From: CAYONM01 sp964405325
Lineage (GTDB): Bacteria; Planctomycetota; UBA11346
Length of the DNA stretch: 20,577 nucleotides
Direction: 5' to 3'
Assembly: GCA_964405325.1 (NCBI GenBank)
Contig: CAYONM010000041.1
Coordinates: 1-20,577, forward strand
The translations under genes and the position numbers were made by a program. The notes beneath the pieces are model-generated. The model was given only the letters and a program-made list of their open reading frames with translations, had not been told where the DNA came from and made no database searches. Shown one piece after another: positions 1-7,950 of this stretch (position 1 is its first letter; each line of letters opens with the position of its first letter).

Positions 1-436
1 CTTGACGGCTGCTGCTCGCCTGAATCGGGAATCCTTCCGGATTCTGTTGCAACAGGCGTGGTGCATCGCGTATACTGTTACGGATTTTTCCGGCATGGTG
101 CTGTGGCTGACCTGCAATGACCGGGTCTATTATCACCTCGCCGCTTACGATCAACGTGGCTATGAGCAAGGTACGGCCTATGCCTGCTTTGCCCAAGCGA
201 TCGAGGATTTCCGTGCCTCCGGCTATCGGATCATCGATCTGGGGGGCGTGCCCGATAACCAGGACGCCGTTGGCCTGGCCCGGTTCAAGCGCGGTTGGGC
301 CAACAGTCAGCGCATCGCGCATCTGGCGGGTCGGATCGGTCAACCAGCCGTCTATCGGCGCTTGGTTTCGGCGACGAGCGATTGGTTTCCGGCCTATCGA
401 TCGCCAGCCAGGACGATCGGGGAGGAATCGGCATGA
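1..436 (+). CDS. FemAB/GNAT-like acyltransferase, C-terminal part (5' end outside window)
   Basis: This is the last ~144 residues of a protein that begins upstream of the window. The segment reads as the second half of a GNAT fold of the FemAB / peptidoglycan-bridge type. It has a strand-helix stretch with NDRVYYHLAAYD, then a helix and RIIDLGGV, then GLARFKRGWA, which matches the GL-x-x-FK-x-G(F/W) signature near the end of FemAB-like domains. Such proteins transfer an acyl or aminoacyl group to an amino group. In flagellin and capsule glycan loci they are commonly sugar N-acyltransferases, and I infer that role here. The TGA overlaps the next gene's start (ATGA), so the two are probably translationally coupled. 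No initiation codon can be assigned because the frame is open at the window edge. The acyl donor is unknown; the carrier protein at 9782-10015 is a candidate. Confidence 0.7.
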   Translation, partial: LTAAARLNRESFRILLQQAWCIAYTVTDFSGMVLWLTCNDRVYYHLAAYDQRGYEQGTAYACFAQAIEDFRASGYRIIDLGGVPDNQDAVGLARFKRGWANSQRIAHLAGRIGQPAVYRRLVSATSDWFPAYRSPARTIGEESA

Positions 437-1326
437 CGCGTTTCGCCTATGCCGGAAATCGTTGGGCCTGTTTGGCCTTGCTGCTGCAGCAGGGGCAGAT
501 GGTGAATCCGATCTGGGCGGTGCCGGGATCGTGGCTGGCGCGCTGGTGTGAGCAGCAGGGAGTGCCGTATCGGGAATTGCGACGGCAGGGATTTTTGACG
601 GAGCTGACCACCGCGACCTTTGACGTGTTGGTGTCATGTGGCTGTCCGGTGCTGTTGCCGCCAGCGGTGTTGGCCATGCCCGGCAAACGTTTTGTCAATC
701 TGCATCCCAGTGCACTGCCGGACCTGCGTGGCTGCGATCCGGTGCCTGGCGCCTTGCTGTACGGTCGCCCGGCCGGGGCCACCTGCCACCTGATCGATGC
801 CGGTATGGACACCGGGCCGATCATCAGCCAGGAGATCATTCCGACGACGCCGGAATTGGATGCGCCACTGCTGTATCAGCTCTGCTTCCAGGCCGAAGTG
901 CGGGTCTTGGTCGAGGCCCTGGCTCGTGACTTCCAGCCTGTGGCGGCGCAGGAGCCGCGACGGGAGGTGGTCTGTTATCGCGTGGATCAGGCCGATCGGA
1001 TCGTGGATCTGAGCCTGTCGGCGGAGGTTTTGGTGCGGCGTGTTCGGGCTTTTGCCAATCGATCCCAGGGAGCTCGCCTGTTGTTACGTGAAACGGAACT
1101 GCATATCCATGCCGCGACGATCAGCGACAATGCCTATCTGCTCAAGCGGATCGACGATTTTCAGGATACCGAATTGGTCTGTGCCCTGGAGGGCCGGTTG
1201 CTGTTGCGTCGTGGTGATCGTTTGGTCCTGTTTCGGGAAGTGGAGCCCTGGTTGTCGGTATTGCAGCCAGGTGTGATCTTGAACGAATTGACAGCAGAGC
1301 TGTCAGAGCGGAAGGAGCAAGCGTGA
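433..1326 (+). CDS. formyltransferase-fold sugar N-formyltransferase (Fmt/ArnA-like)
   Basis: The 297-residue product has the catalytic triad of the N10-formyl-tetrahydrofolate-dependent formyltransferase family: N89 and H91 in VNLHPSALPDLRG and D126 in DAGMDTGPI. HPSALPDLRG corresponds to the folate-side loop usually written HxSLLPxxRG. A further ~165 residues follow the core. The N-terminus lacks a clear classical nucleotide-type glycine loop, and the surroundings are glycan genes. I therefore prefer a sugar-amine formyltransferase (as in ArnA and the Qui4NFo enzymes) over the housekeeping methionyl-tRNA formyltransferase. GGAGGA at 421-426 lies six bases before the ATG at 433, which sets this start although the frame stays open further upstream. 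The start overlaps the preceding TGA, and the stop overlaps the next gene's GTG. The nucleotide-sugar substrate cannot be read from the sequence. Confidence 0.75.
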   Translation: MTRFAYAGNRWACLALLLQQGQMVNPIWAVPGSWLARWCEQQGVPYRELRRQGFLTELTTATFDVLVSCGCPVLLPPAVLAMPGKRFVNLHPSALPDLRGCDPVPGALLYGRPAGATCHLIDAGMDTGPIISQEIIPTTPELDAPLLYQLCFQAEVRVLVEALARDFQPVAAQEPRREVVCYRVDQADRIVDLSLSAEVLVRRVRAFANRSQGARLLLRETELHIHAATISDNAYLLKRIDDFQDTELVCALEGRLLLRRGDRLVLFREVEPWLSVLQPGVILNELTAELSERKEQA

Positions 1327-2819
1327 CTGTTTTTGCTCGCTTCAGGGACATTGCCACGCAGCAACCGGAGCAGGCGGCATTACGTCCGTTGGATGGACCG
1401 GTCGTCAGCTACGCTGAATTGCTGCATCGGGCCGAGCGCATCGCTGGTGGTCTGTCTGCGGCTGGGGTTGGACGGCGCGATCCGGTGGCGATGGAGCACG
1501 ATAAAACACCGGCCGCTTATGCGTGCCAGTTGGCCTGCCTGCGTCTAGGAGCACCAGTGGTCTGTCTCGATCCGGCCAATCCGCTGGTACGTCGGGAACG
1601 CATCCTGGATCAATGTCGTCCCAGGGTGGTGGTGCGGGCTGGGCATTATCCTAGTTTCGAGGTTGATGCGCCGCAGGTACCGGCGATCGACGAGATCCAC
1701 GGCTGTGATCCTGCTTACATCATGTTCACCTCTGGCTCGACTGGTTTTCCCAAGGGTGCGGCCATCGCTGGTCAGGCCTTGTTGCGTTTTGTCGATTGGA
1801 TCGGCGACGAGCTCCGGGTGACCCGGCACGATCGTTTTACTGGCGTGAATCCGTTGCATTTTGACAATGCGATTTCCGATACCTGGGTCAGTCTGTTGCA
1901 CGGTGCCAGCCTGGTGCCGATTCCTGATGCGCTGTTGATGCAGCCGCGAAAGGTGGTCCGTCGGGTGACCGAAGCGGGGTGCAGCATCTGGTTTTCGGTG
2001 CCGTCGCTGCTGGTCTATGCGCTGCGGCTGCGTGCCTTCCAGGCAGAGGATCTGCCGGATTTGCGGACCATGATTTTCGGTGGCGAGGCGTTGCCCAAAT
2101 CCGCCCTTCGGCAGTTGTGGCAGCTGTATGCACCACGGTTGCGCTTCCTGAACGTGTACGGGCCGACCGAAGCGACCTGCATGTGTTCGGCGCGATGGAC
2201 CGAGGCGGCAGACCTGCAGCAAGATGGTCTGCTGCCCTTGGGCCGTCTGGCCCCCTTGTTCCAGGGACTGATTGTCGATGAACGCCTGCTTCCGGTAGCT
2301 GAGGGCGAAGCCGGCGAGTTGTGTCTGTTGGGTGAGCAGTTGACCTTGGGCTATTGGAACGATCCGGAGCGCACTGCCACCGCCCTGGTGGAGAATCCCT
2401 GCAATCCACATTATCGCGAGCGCATGTACCGGACCGGCGATCTCGTCCGACGTGATCCAAACAGCGGTGAACTGCATTTTCTCGGACGCCGGGATCATCA
2501 GATCAAACACATGGGTCATCGTCTCGAGCTGACCGAAATCGATATCGCCCTGCAAGATGTTCCCGGTGTCCAACAGGCCTGTGCGGTCTATCTGCCAGCG
2601 GCGGACGGTCCCGGTCGCCTGATCGCCTGTGTCCAGGGGGAGATCGACGAAGCGGAACTGCGGCTCGCCTGTCGCGAGCGATTACCGGCCTATGCCGTTC
2701 CCAGTGAATGGTATGTCTGGCCGCAATTGCCACGCAACCGCAATGGCAAAGTGGATCGTCGGGCTTGCGCTGATCGATGTGATGAGGGAGTCTTTACCCG
2801 TGCGGGCTCGGATGACTGA
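1323..2819 (+). CDS. AMP-forming acyl/aminoacyl ligase (NRPS A-domain / DltA-like)
   Basis: The 498-residue protein is a complete stand-alone adenylation domain. Visible motifs are the A3 P-loop TSGSTGFPKG (136-145), the A5 motif NVYGPTEAT (277-285), A7 YRTGDL (369-374), A8 around GRRDHQIKHMGHRLE (388-402) and A10 NRNGKVDRR with the catalytic K476. At the A4 position it reads HFDNA, keeping the aspartate (D181) that binds the alpha-amino group in amino-acid-activating A domains. No carrier or condensation domain is fused to it. It should make an acyl-AMP and load a phosphopantetheine carrier; the free carrier protein at 9782-10015 is the obvious partner, which is inference. The start is GTG, with AAGGAG at 1312-1317 five bases upstream, and it overlaps the previous stop by four bases. 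A short fatty or hydroxy acid remains possible as substrate. Confidence 0.82.
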   Translation: MTVFARFRDIATQQPEQAALRPLDGPVVSYAELLHRAERIAGGLSAAGVGRRDPVAMEHDKTPAAYACQLACLRLGAPVVCLDPANPLVRRERILDQCRPRVVVRAGHYPSFEVDAPQVPAIDEIHGCDPAYIMFTSGSTGFPKGAAIAGQALLRFVDWIGDELRVTRHDRFTGVNPLHFDNAISDTWVSLLHGASLVPIPDALLMQPRKVVRRVTEAGCSIWFSVPSLLVYALRLRAFQAEDLPDLRTMIFGGEALPKSALRQLWQLYAPRLRFLNVYGPTEATCMCSARWTEAADLQQDGLLPLGRLAPLFQGLIVDERLLPVAEGEAGELCLLGEQLTLGYWNDPERTATALVENPCNPHYRERMYRTGDLVRRDPNSGELHFLGRRDHQIKHMGHRLELTEIDIALQDVPGVQQACAVYLPAADGPGRLIACVQGEIDEAELRLACRERLPAYAVPSEWYVWPQLPRNRNGKVDRRACADRCDEGVFTRAGSDD

Positions 2820-2823
2820 ATGC

Positions 2824-2829
2824 AGGAGG
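2824..2829 (+). promoter_or_regulatory. ribosome binding site AGGAGG
   Basis: This perfect AGGAGG sits eight bases before the ATG at 2838. It argues for that codon over the in-frame ATG at 2820, which lies upstream of the site and immediately after the preceding stop codon. Confidence 0.7.
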
Positions 2830-2837
2830 ATGGCATC

Positions 2838-3332
2838 ATGAGCGATCAATTGTGGGTGGGACCGAGTCGATCTGGCGCCATTTTGCGTATAGATGGCTAT
2901 GCCACTGGTGCGGTCAGTGTGACTGCGCATGCCTTCATCAAGCAGAGTCTGGCCGTTGGCACCTCGTGGATCGGCCTGGATCTGAGTCAGGCCAAGGGCA
3001 TCGATTCCACTTTTATCGGTGGTCTCATCCTGCTGCGACAACGGCACGGAAATCAGCGCTTCGGGATCGGTCGGCCAAGCGAGGCCATTGCCAAGACCAT
3101 CGACACCATGCGACTCGGCTCCCTGATCAAGGCCGAGGATACCCTACCGGCAGTCAGCGGTGCGTGGGTGCCGGTGCCGTTGGAGATGTATGACAATGCC
3201 CGCCTCGGTCGGCACGTCTTGCAGTGCCATCTGAAGCTGGCCGAACAGGAAGGGCCGCAGGGATCGAGCTTTCGTGCCTTGGTGGATCGCCTCCGGTGTG
3301 AATTGGGTGACGAGTCCGAGGAGCAACGCTGA
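2838..3332 (+). CDS. STAS-domain protein (anti-sigma factor antagonist-like)
   Basis: The 164-residue product has a single STAS domain followed by a ~65-residue tail. The signature is SWIGLDLSQAKGIDSTFIG: a buried strand, then D56-S57-T58 at the N-terminus of a helix. S57 is where SpoIIAA-type antagonists are phosphorylated by their cognate anti-sigma kinase. Proteins of this family bind or release an anti-sigma factor or act as partner-switch adaptors in the cytoplasm. No RsbW/SpoIIAB-type kinase or PP2C phosphatase is in the window, so the partner must be encoded elsewhere. The gene lies inside a glycan-modification operon: its frame follows the ligase directly and its stop overlaps the next gene (TGATG). 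That placement is odd and suggests control of, or by, flagellar or envelope assembly, which is inference. STAS identity is fairly sure; the role is open. Confidence 0.75.
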   Translation: MSDQLWVGPSRSGAILRIDGYATGAVSVTAHAFIKQSLAVGTSWIGLDLSQAKGIDSTFIGGLILLRQRHGNQRFGIGRPSEAIAKTIDTMRLGSLIKAEDTLPAVSGAWVPVPLEMYDNARLGRHVLQCHLKLAEQEGPQGSSFRALVDRLRCELGDESEEQR

Positions 3333-4003
3333 TGGGTGTCGTGATCATTGGTTGTGGAGTTACGGCCGAGGCGGTCTTGGCCATGGTGGAACGCGACAAT
3401 GCCTGGGACGTGGTCGGCTTTGCCACCGATCGTGCGCACATGCACGAAGCGGTGTGGCATGGTCGGCCGGTCTGCGCCTTGGACGAGTTGGAAACCTTTT
3501 TTCCGCCGACGCAGCATTTCGCTTTTGTCGCCATCGGCTACCACCAGTGCAATCGCATCCGTTTCGACCGCATGCAGGACCTGTACGGCCGTGGTTATCA
3601 ATTGGCCAGTTACCGTTCACCGTGGGCCATGTGCACGCCCGAAGTCGCCATCGCGGCCAATGTTTTTCTGGCCGACGGTGCTCAGATCCAACCGCATGCG
3701 CGATTGGAAAGTGGTGTGTTCGTTTGGCACGGAGCGCTGGTTGGTCACCACAGTCTGGTTCGCGCCGGCAGTTGGCTGACCGGTGGTTGTCACATTGGCG
3801 GACAAGCCGACATCGGCGAGCGCTGCTTTCTCGGCCTGGGTGCGACCGTTGGCCACGCTGTCACCATCGGTGATGACTGTCTGCTTGGCGCTGGTTCCTT
3901 GACCACCCACGATGTATCGGCTCGTACCGTGCTCGCCGTTCCCGATACCGAACCGCACCGTTTGCAGACCGAGCAGTTTTTGCGGCTGACGGGGTTCGTA
4001 TAG
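3332..4003 (+). CDS. NeuD/PglD-family sugar O/N-acyltransferase
   Basis: The 223-residue protein has the two-part layout of NeuD, PglD and PerB enzymes. The N-terminal Rossmann-like domain opens with VVIIGCGVTAEAVL and continues to about residue 95. A left-handed beta-helix of hexapeptide repeats follows (roughly IAANVFLADGAQIQPHARLESGVFVWHGALVGHHS through VTIGDDCLLGAG). The H in LVGHHS falls in the stretch that holds the catalytic histidine of PglD. The family transfers acetyl from acetyl-CoA to an amino or hydroxyl group of sialic-acid-like or bacillosamine-type sugars; which sugar is used here is unknown. GAGGAG at 3318-3323 is eight bases before the ATG, and the start overlaps the previous TGA by one base. 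It fits sugar tailoring along with the formyltransferase and FemAB-like genes. Confidence 0.8.
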   Translation: MGVVIIGCGVTAEAVLAMVERDNAWDVVGFATDRAHMHEAVWHGRPVCALDELETFFPPTQHFAFVAIGYHQCNRIRFDRMQDLYGRGYQLASYRSPWAMCTPEVAIAANVFLADGAQIQPHARLESGVFVWHGALVGHHSLVRAGSWLTGGCHIGGQADIGERCFLGLGATVGHAVTIGDDCLLGAGSLTTHDVSARTVLAVPDTEPHRLQTEQFLRLTGFV

Positions 4004-4102
4004 CAACAGCATCGGGTGTGGCGTTGCCACGAGCGAATCCGTCATGGACTCCCTGGCACATTCCTCGCGTCGACTGCCCTCCGAACCAGCAAGGAGTCAG
4101 GG

Positions 4103-5236
4103 ATGATGCCAGACGATGCAGCAGTTGCCGTGGATGTGGACAGTGGTCGCTTCCAGGAACGTTTTGCGTTGCCGGCGGTCGCACCAGTGGCCGACGCTGA
4201 CGGCGATAGACCATGGTTGACCGTGGCGTTACCAGTCTACGTCAGTGATCCTCGGGATCTGCCGCTCTTGGAACGGGCCCTGCGCGGGGTTCTGGTGTAT
4301 GCCGATCAGCATCCTGATGTGGAGATCCTGGTGGTGGACGACGCCTCGCCGCATGCCGGGGTGGAGGACTTCATCCGACAGGTGGTCGGCGACCGGGCGC
4401 TACGCTATGTCTGCAACGAGCACAACTTGCACGCTGTCGGCAATATTCAGCGTTGTGTCGATTTGAGCCGCGGTGAATGGGTGCATGTTTTGCATGACGA
4501 TGATGCCGTGACCGGGCAGTTCTATCAGCGCGTACGACAGCTGATCAACGAGCATCCGGATGTGGATCAGATTGTGACCCAGGTGGCCAGCGGCACCGAT
4601 GTCCGCAATCCCGCATTGACCATGCGTATCACCGCCGATGCGCCGGTGGTGTTCGATGATTGGTTCGAGCGCATCAGTGAATTCAGTCTGATCTGGCACA
4701 CCGGGGTGGTTACCCGCCGTCGTGTCTACGAACAGGTCGGAAATTGGGGTTTTGCGACCGACTGGCTCAGCAGCGGCCTGGTGCACAATGAAGGCGGTTG
4801 GGATTGGGAGTGGATGCTGCGTCTGCCCTTGGCCGGCCACAAGACCCTGTTCGTGCCGGAAGTGCTCGCTTTTTATAATCAGGGCACCACCGGCACCAGC
4901 GCCACGCATCACCTGGATCTGGATCTGCAGGTGGCGTTGAACGTCATGGCGGTACTGGAGCGCTATCTGGGTGCTAAGGCAGCAAGACGTCACCAGGAAC
5001 GTATCGCACATTTCTATTTGAGCCTGGTCTGGCGTGAGGTGTTGCAATACGCCGAATTCTGGTGTTTCGCCAGCGCACGGCACTTGCTGGAATCCAAGCG
5101 TTGTCGTCAATTGGAGACATGGTTGCCAGCCGTCCGAGAGCAATTCGACAACGCTCGCACCATGTTGCAGCAACAGAACCACGAGTGGCACGACACGCGG
5201 GATTTCTTCAATTACAACACGAAGCCGAAGGCGTGA
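4103..5236 (+). CDS. family 2 glycosyltransferase
   Basis: This ~377-residue protein has a GT-A fold. WLTVALPVYVSD opens the nucleotide-sugar domain, EILVVDDASPH gives the first acidic strand, and the metal-binding DXD lies in VHVLHDDDAV. A C-terminal domain of about 200 residues follows, with an aromatic-rich acceptor region (GGWDWEWMLRLPL). No membrane segment is seen, so it probably works in the cytoplasm. AAGGAG at 4091-4096 precedes two adjacent ATGs (4103 and 4106), either of which fits. The frame is open upstream to 4016, but that stretch lacks a ribosome site and looks non-coding. A 99-base gap separates it from the acyltransferase, the largest gap in this operon, and includes a small GTGGC/GCCAC hairpin (4018-4030). 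Its stop lies 7 bases from the stop of the convergent methyltransferase. Donor and acceptor are unknown. Confidence 0.82.
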   Translation: MMPDDAAVAVDVDSGRFQERFALPAVAPVADADGDRPWLTVALPVYVSDPRDLPLLERALRGVLVYADQHPDVEILVVDDASPHAGVEDFIRQVVGDRALRYVCNEHNLHAVGNIQRCVDLSRGEWVHVLHDDDAVTGQFYQRVRQLINEHPDVDQIVTQVASGTDVRNPALTMRITADAPVVFDDWFERISEFSLIWHTGVVTRRRVYEQVGNWGFATDWLSSGLVHNEGGWDWEWMLRLPLAGHKTLFVPEVLAFYNQGTTGTSATHHLDLDLQVALNVMAVLERYLGAKAARRHQERIAHFYLSLVWREVLQYAEFWCFASARHLLESKRCRQLETWLPAVREQFDNARTMLQQQNHEWHDTRDFFNYNTKPKA

Positions 5237-5243
5237 TGGGGTC

Positions 5244-6053
5244 TCATCGTCGCCAGACCGCCCATTCGCGGTAGGCTTGGGCGCTGCCGCCGTGCCGCTG
5301 GAGGGCTGCTTCCAGAGCCAGGCCGGCGCCGGTATCGATGTCGTCCACCCCCAGCACCGGGCAGGAGGTGGCCAGGACCTGATCCAGCTCGAAGGTGACA
5401 TGCGTCTCGGTATGCAGGCTGTCATGCAGGAACAGGTCCGGGGTTCCTTGCCGCAGGGCCTGGGGTAGCAGCTCGCGAGCGTCACCCAGTCGCAGGTCCC
5501 AGCGCTGTCGCAGATGCGCCGGTACCAGCCAGCCGACCGGGCGACCGCCGGTGTGGGTACGGGCGCCATCGGCGAGCAGCGCACCGGGTTGTTTGGGCAG
5601 ATCGATGGAGACCAGACGACCGTTTTTATTGTGGGCCAGGGCCAACAGGATCAGGGCGCTGGACTTGCCGCTGGCGACGCCGGTTTCGATGACCAGCTCG
5701 GGATGTAACAGTCGCACCAGGACGTAAGGGCTCAGGGAATGGAAGCGCAGGTCGCCGGCGTCGTCCATGCTGGCCAATTCATCGAGCCCCGACTGCATGG
5801 CGCGACGGAAACGTGTATCGCTGACGGCCGCCTGCAAGACCTGTTCGACGGTGGTTTCCGTTTGGTTGCAGGCCAGCGCCAAAAAGCGTCGGTAGCCTGG
5901 ATCCTGGGCCAAGATCGTGGCCTTGTCCCATTCCCGTTGCGCTGGTGGCAGCACATCAATGGCATGACGCGTTGCCTCGAAACAACCGACAGCATGGTTG
6001 ACTATATGGGCGAAATGTGGCACGTGCATGGTGCCGAAGCAGTGGCCGGTCAT
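5244..6053 (-). CDS. class I SAM-dependent methyltransferase (Methyltransf_24-like)
   Basis: The 269-residue product has a helical N-terminal part of ~105 residues and then a Rossmann methyltransferase core. Motif I is VIETGVASGKS (121-131), the acidic end of strand 2 is RLVSIDLP (146-152), and DLFLHDSLHTE (206-216) is the motif after strand 4 typical of the CmcI / Methyltransf_24 group. Such enzymes often methylate sugars or small molecules and are common beside flagellin glycosyltransferases, so a glycan O- or N-methylation role is inferred. The ATG at 6053 overlaps the stop of the upstream glycosyltransferase (ATGA), making it the last gene of the minus-strand operon. An in-frame ATG at 6077 would lie inside that gene and is less likely. 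Confidence 0.78.
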   Translation of the reverse strand: MTGHCFGTMHVPHFAHIVNHAVGCFEATRHAIDVLPPAQREWDKATILAQDPGYRRFLALACNQTETTVEQVLQAAVSDTRFRRAMQSGLDELASMDDAGDLRFHSLSPYVLVRLLHPELVIETGVASGKSSALILLALAHNKNGRLVSIDLPKQPGALLADGARTHTGGRPVGWLVPAHLRQRWDLRLGDARELLPQALRQGTPDLFLHDSLHTETHVTFELDQVLATSCPVLGVDDIDTGAGLALEAALQRHGGSAQAYREWAVWRR

Positions 6054-6865
6054 CCGTGATCTCCGCGACATCGCCACCAGCCACGATAGCGCAGCCAGGT
6101 GATCCAGAGCAGAAAGGGAAGCGCGTCGCAGCGCTGATCCAGGTCGAGTCGCGGCCAGACGTCACCCAGCTGGGCCCGCCAGGGATGCAGCAGAGAGCGC
6201 ACACGCCTGCGAAAACCCCAGCTCTGGATGTGACGCCGCCAGTAGTGCGCGTCAGAGGCACCGTAGCGGCGGCAACGTTCGCGTACCGCCGTCGGCGAGG
6301 CCATGCCGCATTCGTACACCTGGACTGTGCTGATGCCGAAGCGATGCCCCTGGCTGGCCAGCCGCTCGCAGATCTCGGTGTCATCGGCGTGCCCGGCGGC
6401 GGGGTCGTAGGGGTGTTGCTGCAGCAGCTGCCGGCTGAACAGGTTGGGCGTGCCGATGACCGGGCGCTCGCCGGGAAAGAAGCGCGCCTGCCACCACCAG
6501 CGGCAATGGCGCGCCAATCGTCCGCGTTCCAGGGGAACGGTGCAGGCACCCACGCCGCTCCAGCCGGACGCATGGCGTGCGGTCACCAACTGCCGCACGC
6601 TGCCGGGTGGAAAGACGTTGTCAGCGCCGGCGTTCAGCAGTTCCTCGCCGCTTGCCTGGCTGATGCCGATATTGCGCGCCATGGCCAGCCCCTGCCGGGG
6701 ATCGGTAAACAGGTGATCGGCAAAGCGTTTGACGATGGTGCGCGTGCCGTCAGTGGAATCGGCATCGACCACGATCAGTTCATCCACCTGCGGCCGCAGG
6801 CTGCGCAGACAGGCGTCGATGCTGGCGGCGGCATTCCAGGTGCACACGACCGCGCTGATGCTCAT
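6050..6865 (-). CDS. family 2 glycosyltransferase with atypical DXD
   Basis: The 271-residue protein begins as a short GT2 of the WaaE/KdtX-like type: SISAVVCTWNAAASIDACLRSL, then DELIVVDADSTDGT (28-41). RQGLAMARNIGISQASGE (57-74) matches the family's RN-x-G helix. Where relatives have LDADD before the PPG turn, this protein reads NAGADNVFPPG (78-88), so the first aspartate of the metal-binding DXD is glycine. The later HADDTEICERLASQG is the expected acceptor-side acidic helix. The tail is rich in W and R but has no clear membrane helix. It overlaps the helical-repeat gene upstream and the methyltransferase downstream by ATGA junctions. It is probably a glycan-building enzyme of the MAF operon. 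Activity may be altered by the glycine substitution; I cannot tell from sequence alone. Confidence 0.8.
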   Translation of the reverse strand: MSISAVVCTWNAAASIDACLRSLRPQVDELIVVDADSTDGTRTIVKRFADHLFTDPRQGLAMARNIGISQASGEELLNAGADNVFPPGSVRQLVTARHASGWSGVGACTVPLERGRLARHCRWWWQARFFPGERPVIGTPNLFSRQLLQQHPYDPAAGHADDTEICERLASQGHRFGISTVQVYECGMASPTAVRERCRRYGASDAHYWRRHIQSWGFRRRVRSLLHPWRAQLGDVWPRLDLDQRCDALPFLLWITWLRYRGWWRCRGDHG

Positions 6866-7950
6866 TTCAGTAAGACCTGCAACAGGCGCTGCACCGCTTC
6901 GCTCTGCTGGAAACGTTCGCCCACCTCCTGTGCCACCGCACGGGCTGGCAGTAGCGCGCGTTTGCTCAGCAATACTTGGATCAGCAGGAAGAAGGTTTCG
7001 TCCTCGACTGCTGTGCAGGCCCGCGCGGTCTCCGCCAGCACATTGGGGTCCGTGTCCATGCCGGCCCGTGCCAATCGGGCCAGGAGATATCGGTGCTGTG
7101 GGCCCGCTGGCAGCACCTCCCAGTGTGCCACGGCTGTGGCCGCATCGCCGGATTCCAGGGCGTGGATAGCCAGCACCAGGTCCAGATCAGGTTGCAGGCC
7201 GGCGGCGTCCTGGATGGCGTCCAAATGAACACGGACTTGATGCGCATCGCCATGCTGCACGTACCAGCTGGCCAAGCACAGGTGGGTACGATCGTCCCAG
7301 GCAAAGGCCAAGGGCTGTAGGAGGCTGGCCGGATCCTGTTGCGCATGGTGGATCAGCAGCTCGAAGCAGGCTTGCGGATCATGGCTACAGAGCAGGTCGG
7401 GACGCGCAGCCAGCAACTGCACCAATTCCAGCTGACAGGCCGGTTGTGGTGCCAGAAGTGGGAGCAGTGCCTGGTCTGCAGGTTCCGCTGGCAGGTCGCT
7501 GTCGGCCAGCCAGCCGAGCTGGGTCAGATGCGGAAACCGCCGGCACAACAGTAGACGTTGCAGCTGGTCTTCACAGGTGGACAGGTAGTGGGTGGCGGCC
7601 TGTTCGTCGAGTTGGTTCGTGTCCTGCAGCCACTGCCAGCAATCCGTCAGACCGGGCAGCGGTCGCAGGATGTCCAGGCCTGTGGCATCGTTTTCGATCA
7701 GGCACTGTCGCCAGGCCTGACGGACCACAGGCAGTAGGCAGGGGCCCTGCAGATAGCTGATCAGGGAGAGCAGTTCCGGGCCGCTGAGTGCCTGCAGCTG
7801 GTGGTCCGACAACTCACAAAAGGCATATCGACGCGCAAAACTGGTGGTCAGCAGCCAGTGACAAGCATTCAGGGGTTCGTCCATCGGTGAACAGTGGTGC
7901 AGGATCTGCTGTTTCACCTGTCCGATCATGGCTTCAACACTGGCCGACAT
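6862..7950 (-). CDS. alpha-helical repeat protein of unknown function (TPR-like)
   Basis: I do not recognise a named family. The 362-residue product is leucine-, glutamine- and histidine-rich and appears almost wholly alpha-helical, with no signal peptide or membrane segment. The C-terminal third shows paired-helix units such as LVLAIHALESGDAATAVAHWEVL and RYLLARLARAGMDTD, which look like degenerate tetratricopeptide repeats. The start at 7950 is supported by AGGAG seven bases upstream; an in-frame ATG at 7929 is the alternative. The start overlaps the MAF gene's end by 17 bases, and the end overlaps the GT2 gene by four, so it is a full member of that operon. I infer that it is an adaptor presenting protein acceptors or binding the glycosyltransferases. 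Nothing in the sequence shows a catalytic motif. Confidence 0.65.
   Translation of the reverse strand: MSASVEAMIGQVKQQILHHCSPMDEPLNACHWLLTTSFARRYAFCELSDHQLQALSGPELLSLISYLQGPCLLPVVRQAWRQCLIENDATGLDILRPLPGLTDCWQWLQDTNQLDEQAATHYLSTCEDQLQRLLLCRRFPHLTQLGWLADSDLPAEPADQALLPLLAPQPACQLELVQLLAARPDLLCSHDPQACFELLIHHAQQDPASLLQPLAFAWDDRTHLCLASWYVQHGDAHQVRVHLDAIQDAAGLQPDLDLVLAIHALESGDAATAVAHWEVLPAGPQHRYLLARLARAGMDTDPNVLAETARACTAVEDETFFLLIQVLLSKRALLPARAVAQEVGERFQQSEAVQRLLQVLLK

Noticed and set aside
295..432. Longer N-terminus for the formyltransferase
   Set aside because: It would overlap the FemAB-like gene by over 140 bases; a good ribosome site and ATGA junction support 433.
433..1326. Housekeeping methionyl-tRNA formyltransferase (fmt)
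   Set aside because: The catalytic triad is shared, but the glycan-gene context and diverged N-terminus favour a sugar formyltransferase; no def gene is adjacent.
1545..2573. Minus-strand frame of 342 codons
   Set aside because: Antisense to the adenylating ligase, whose A3-A10 motifs are intact.
4016..4102. N-terminal extension of the first GT2
   Set aside because: No ribosome site, Arg/His-rich non-conserved translation; AAGGAG precedes 4103.
4400..5584. Minus-strand frame of 394 codons
   Set aside because: Overlaps the GT2 and the methyltransferase in another frame; both of those carry clear family motifs.
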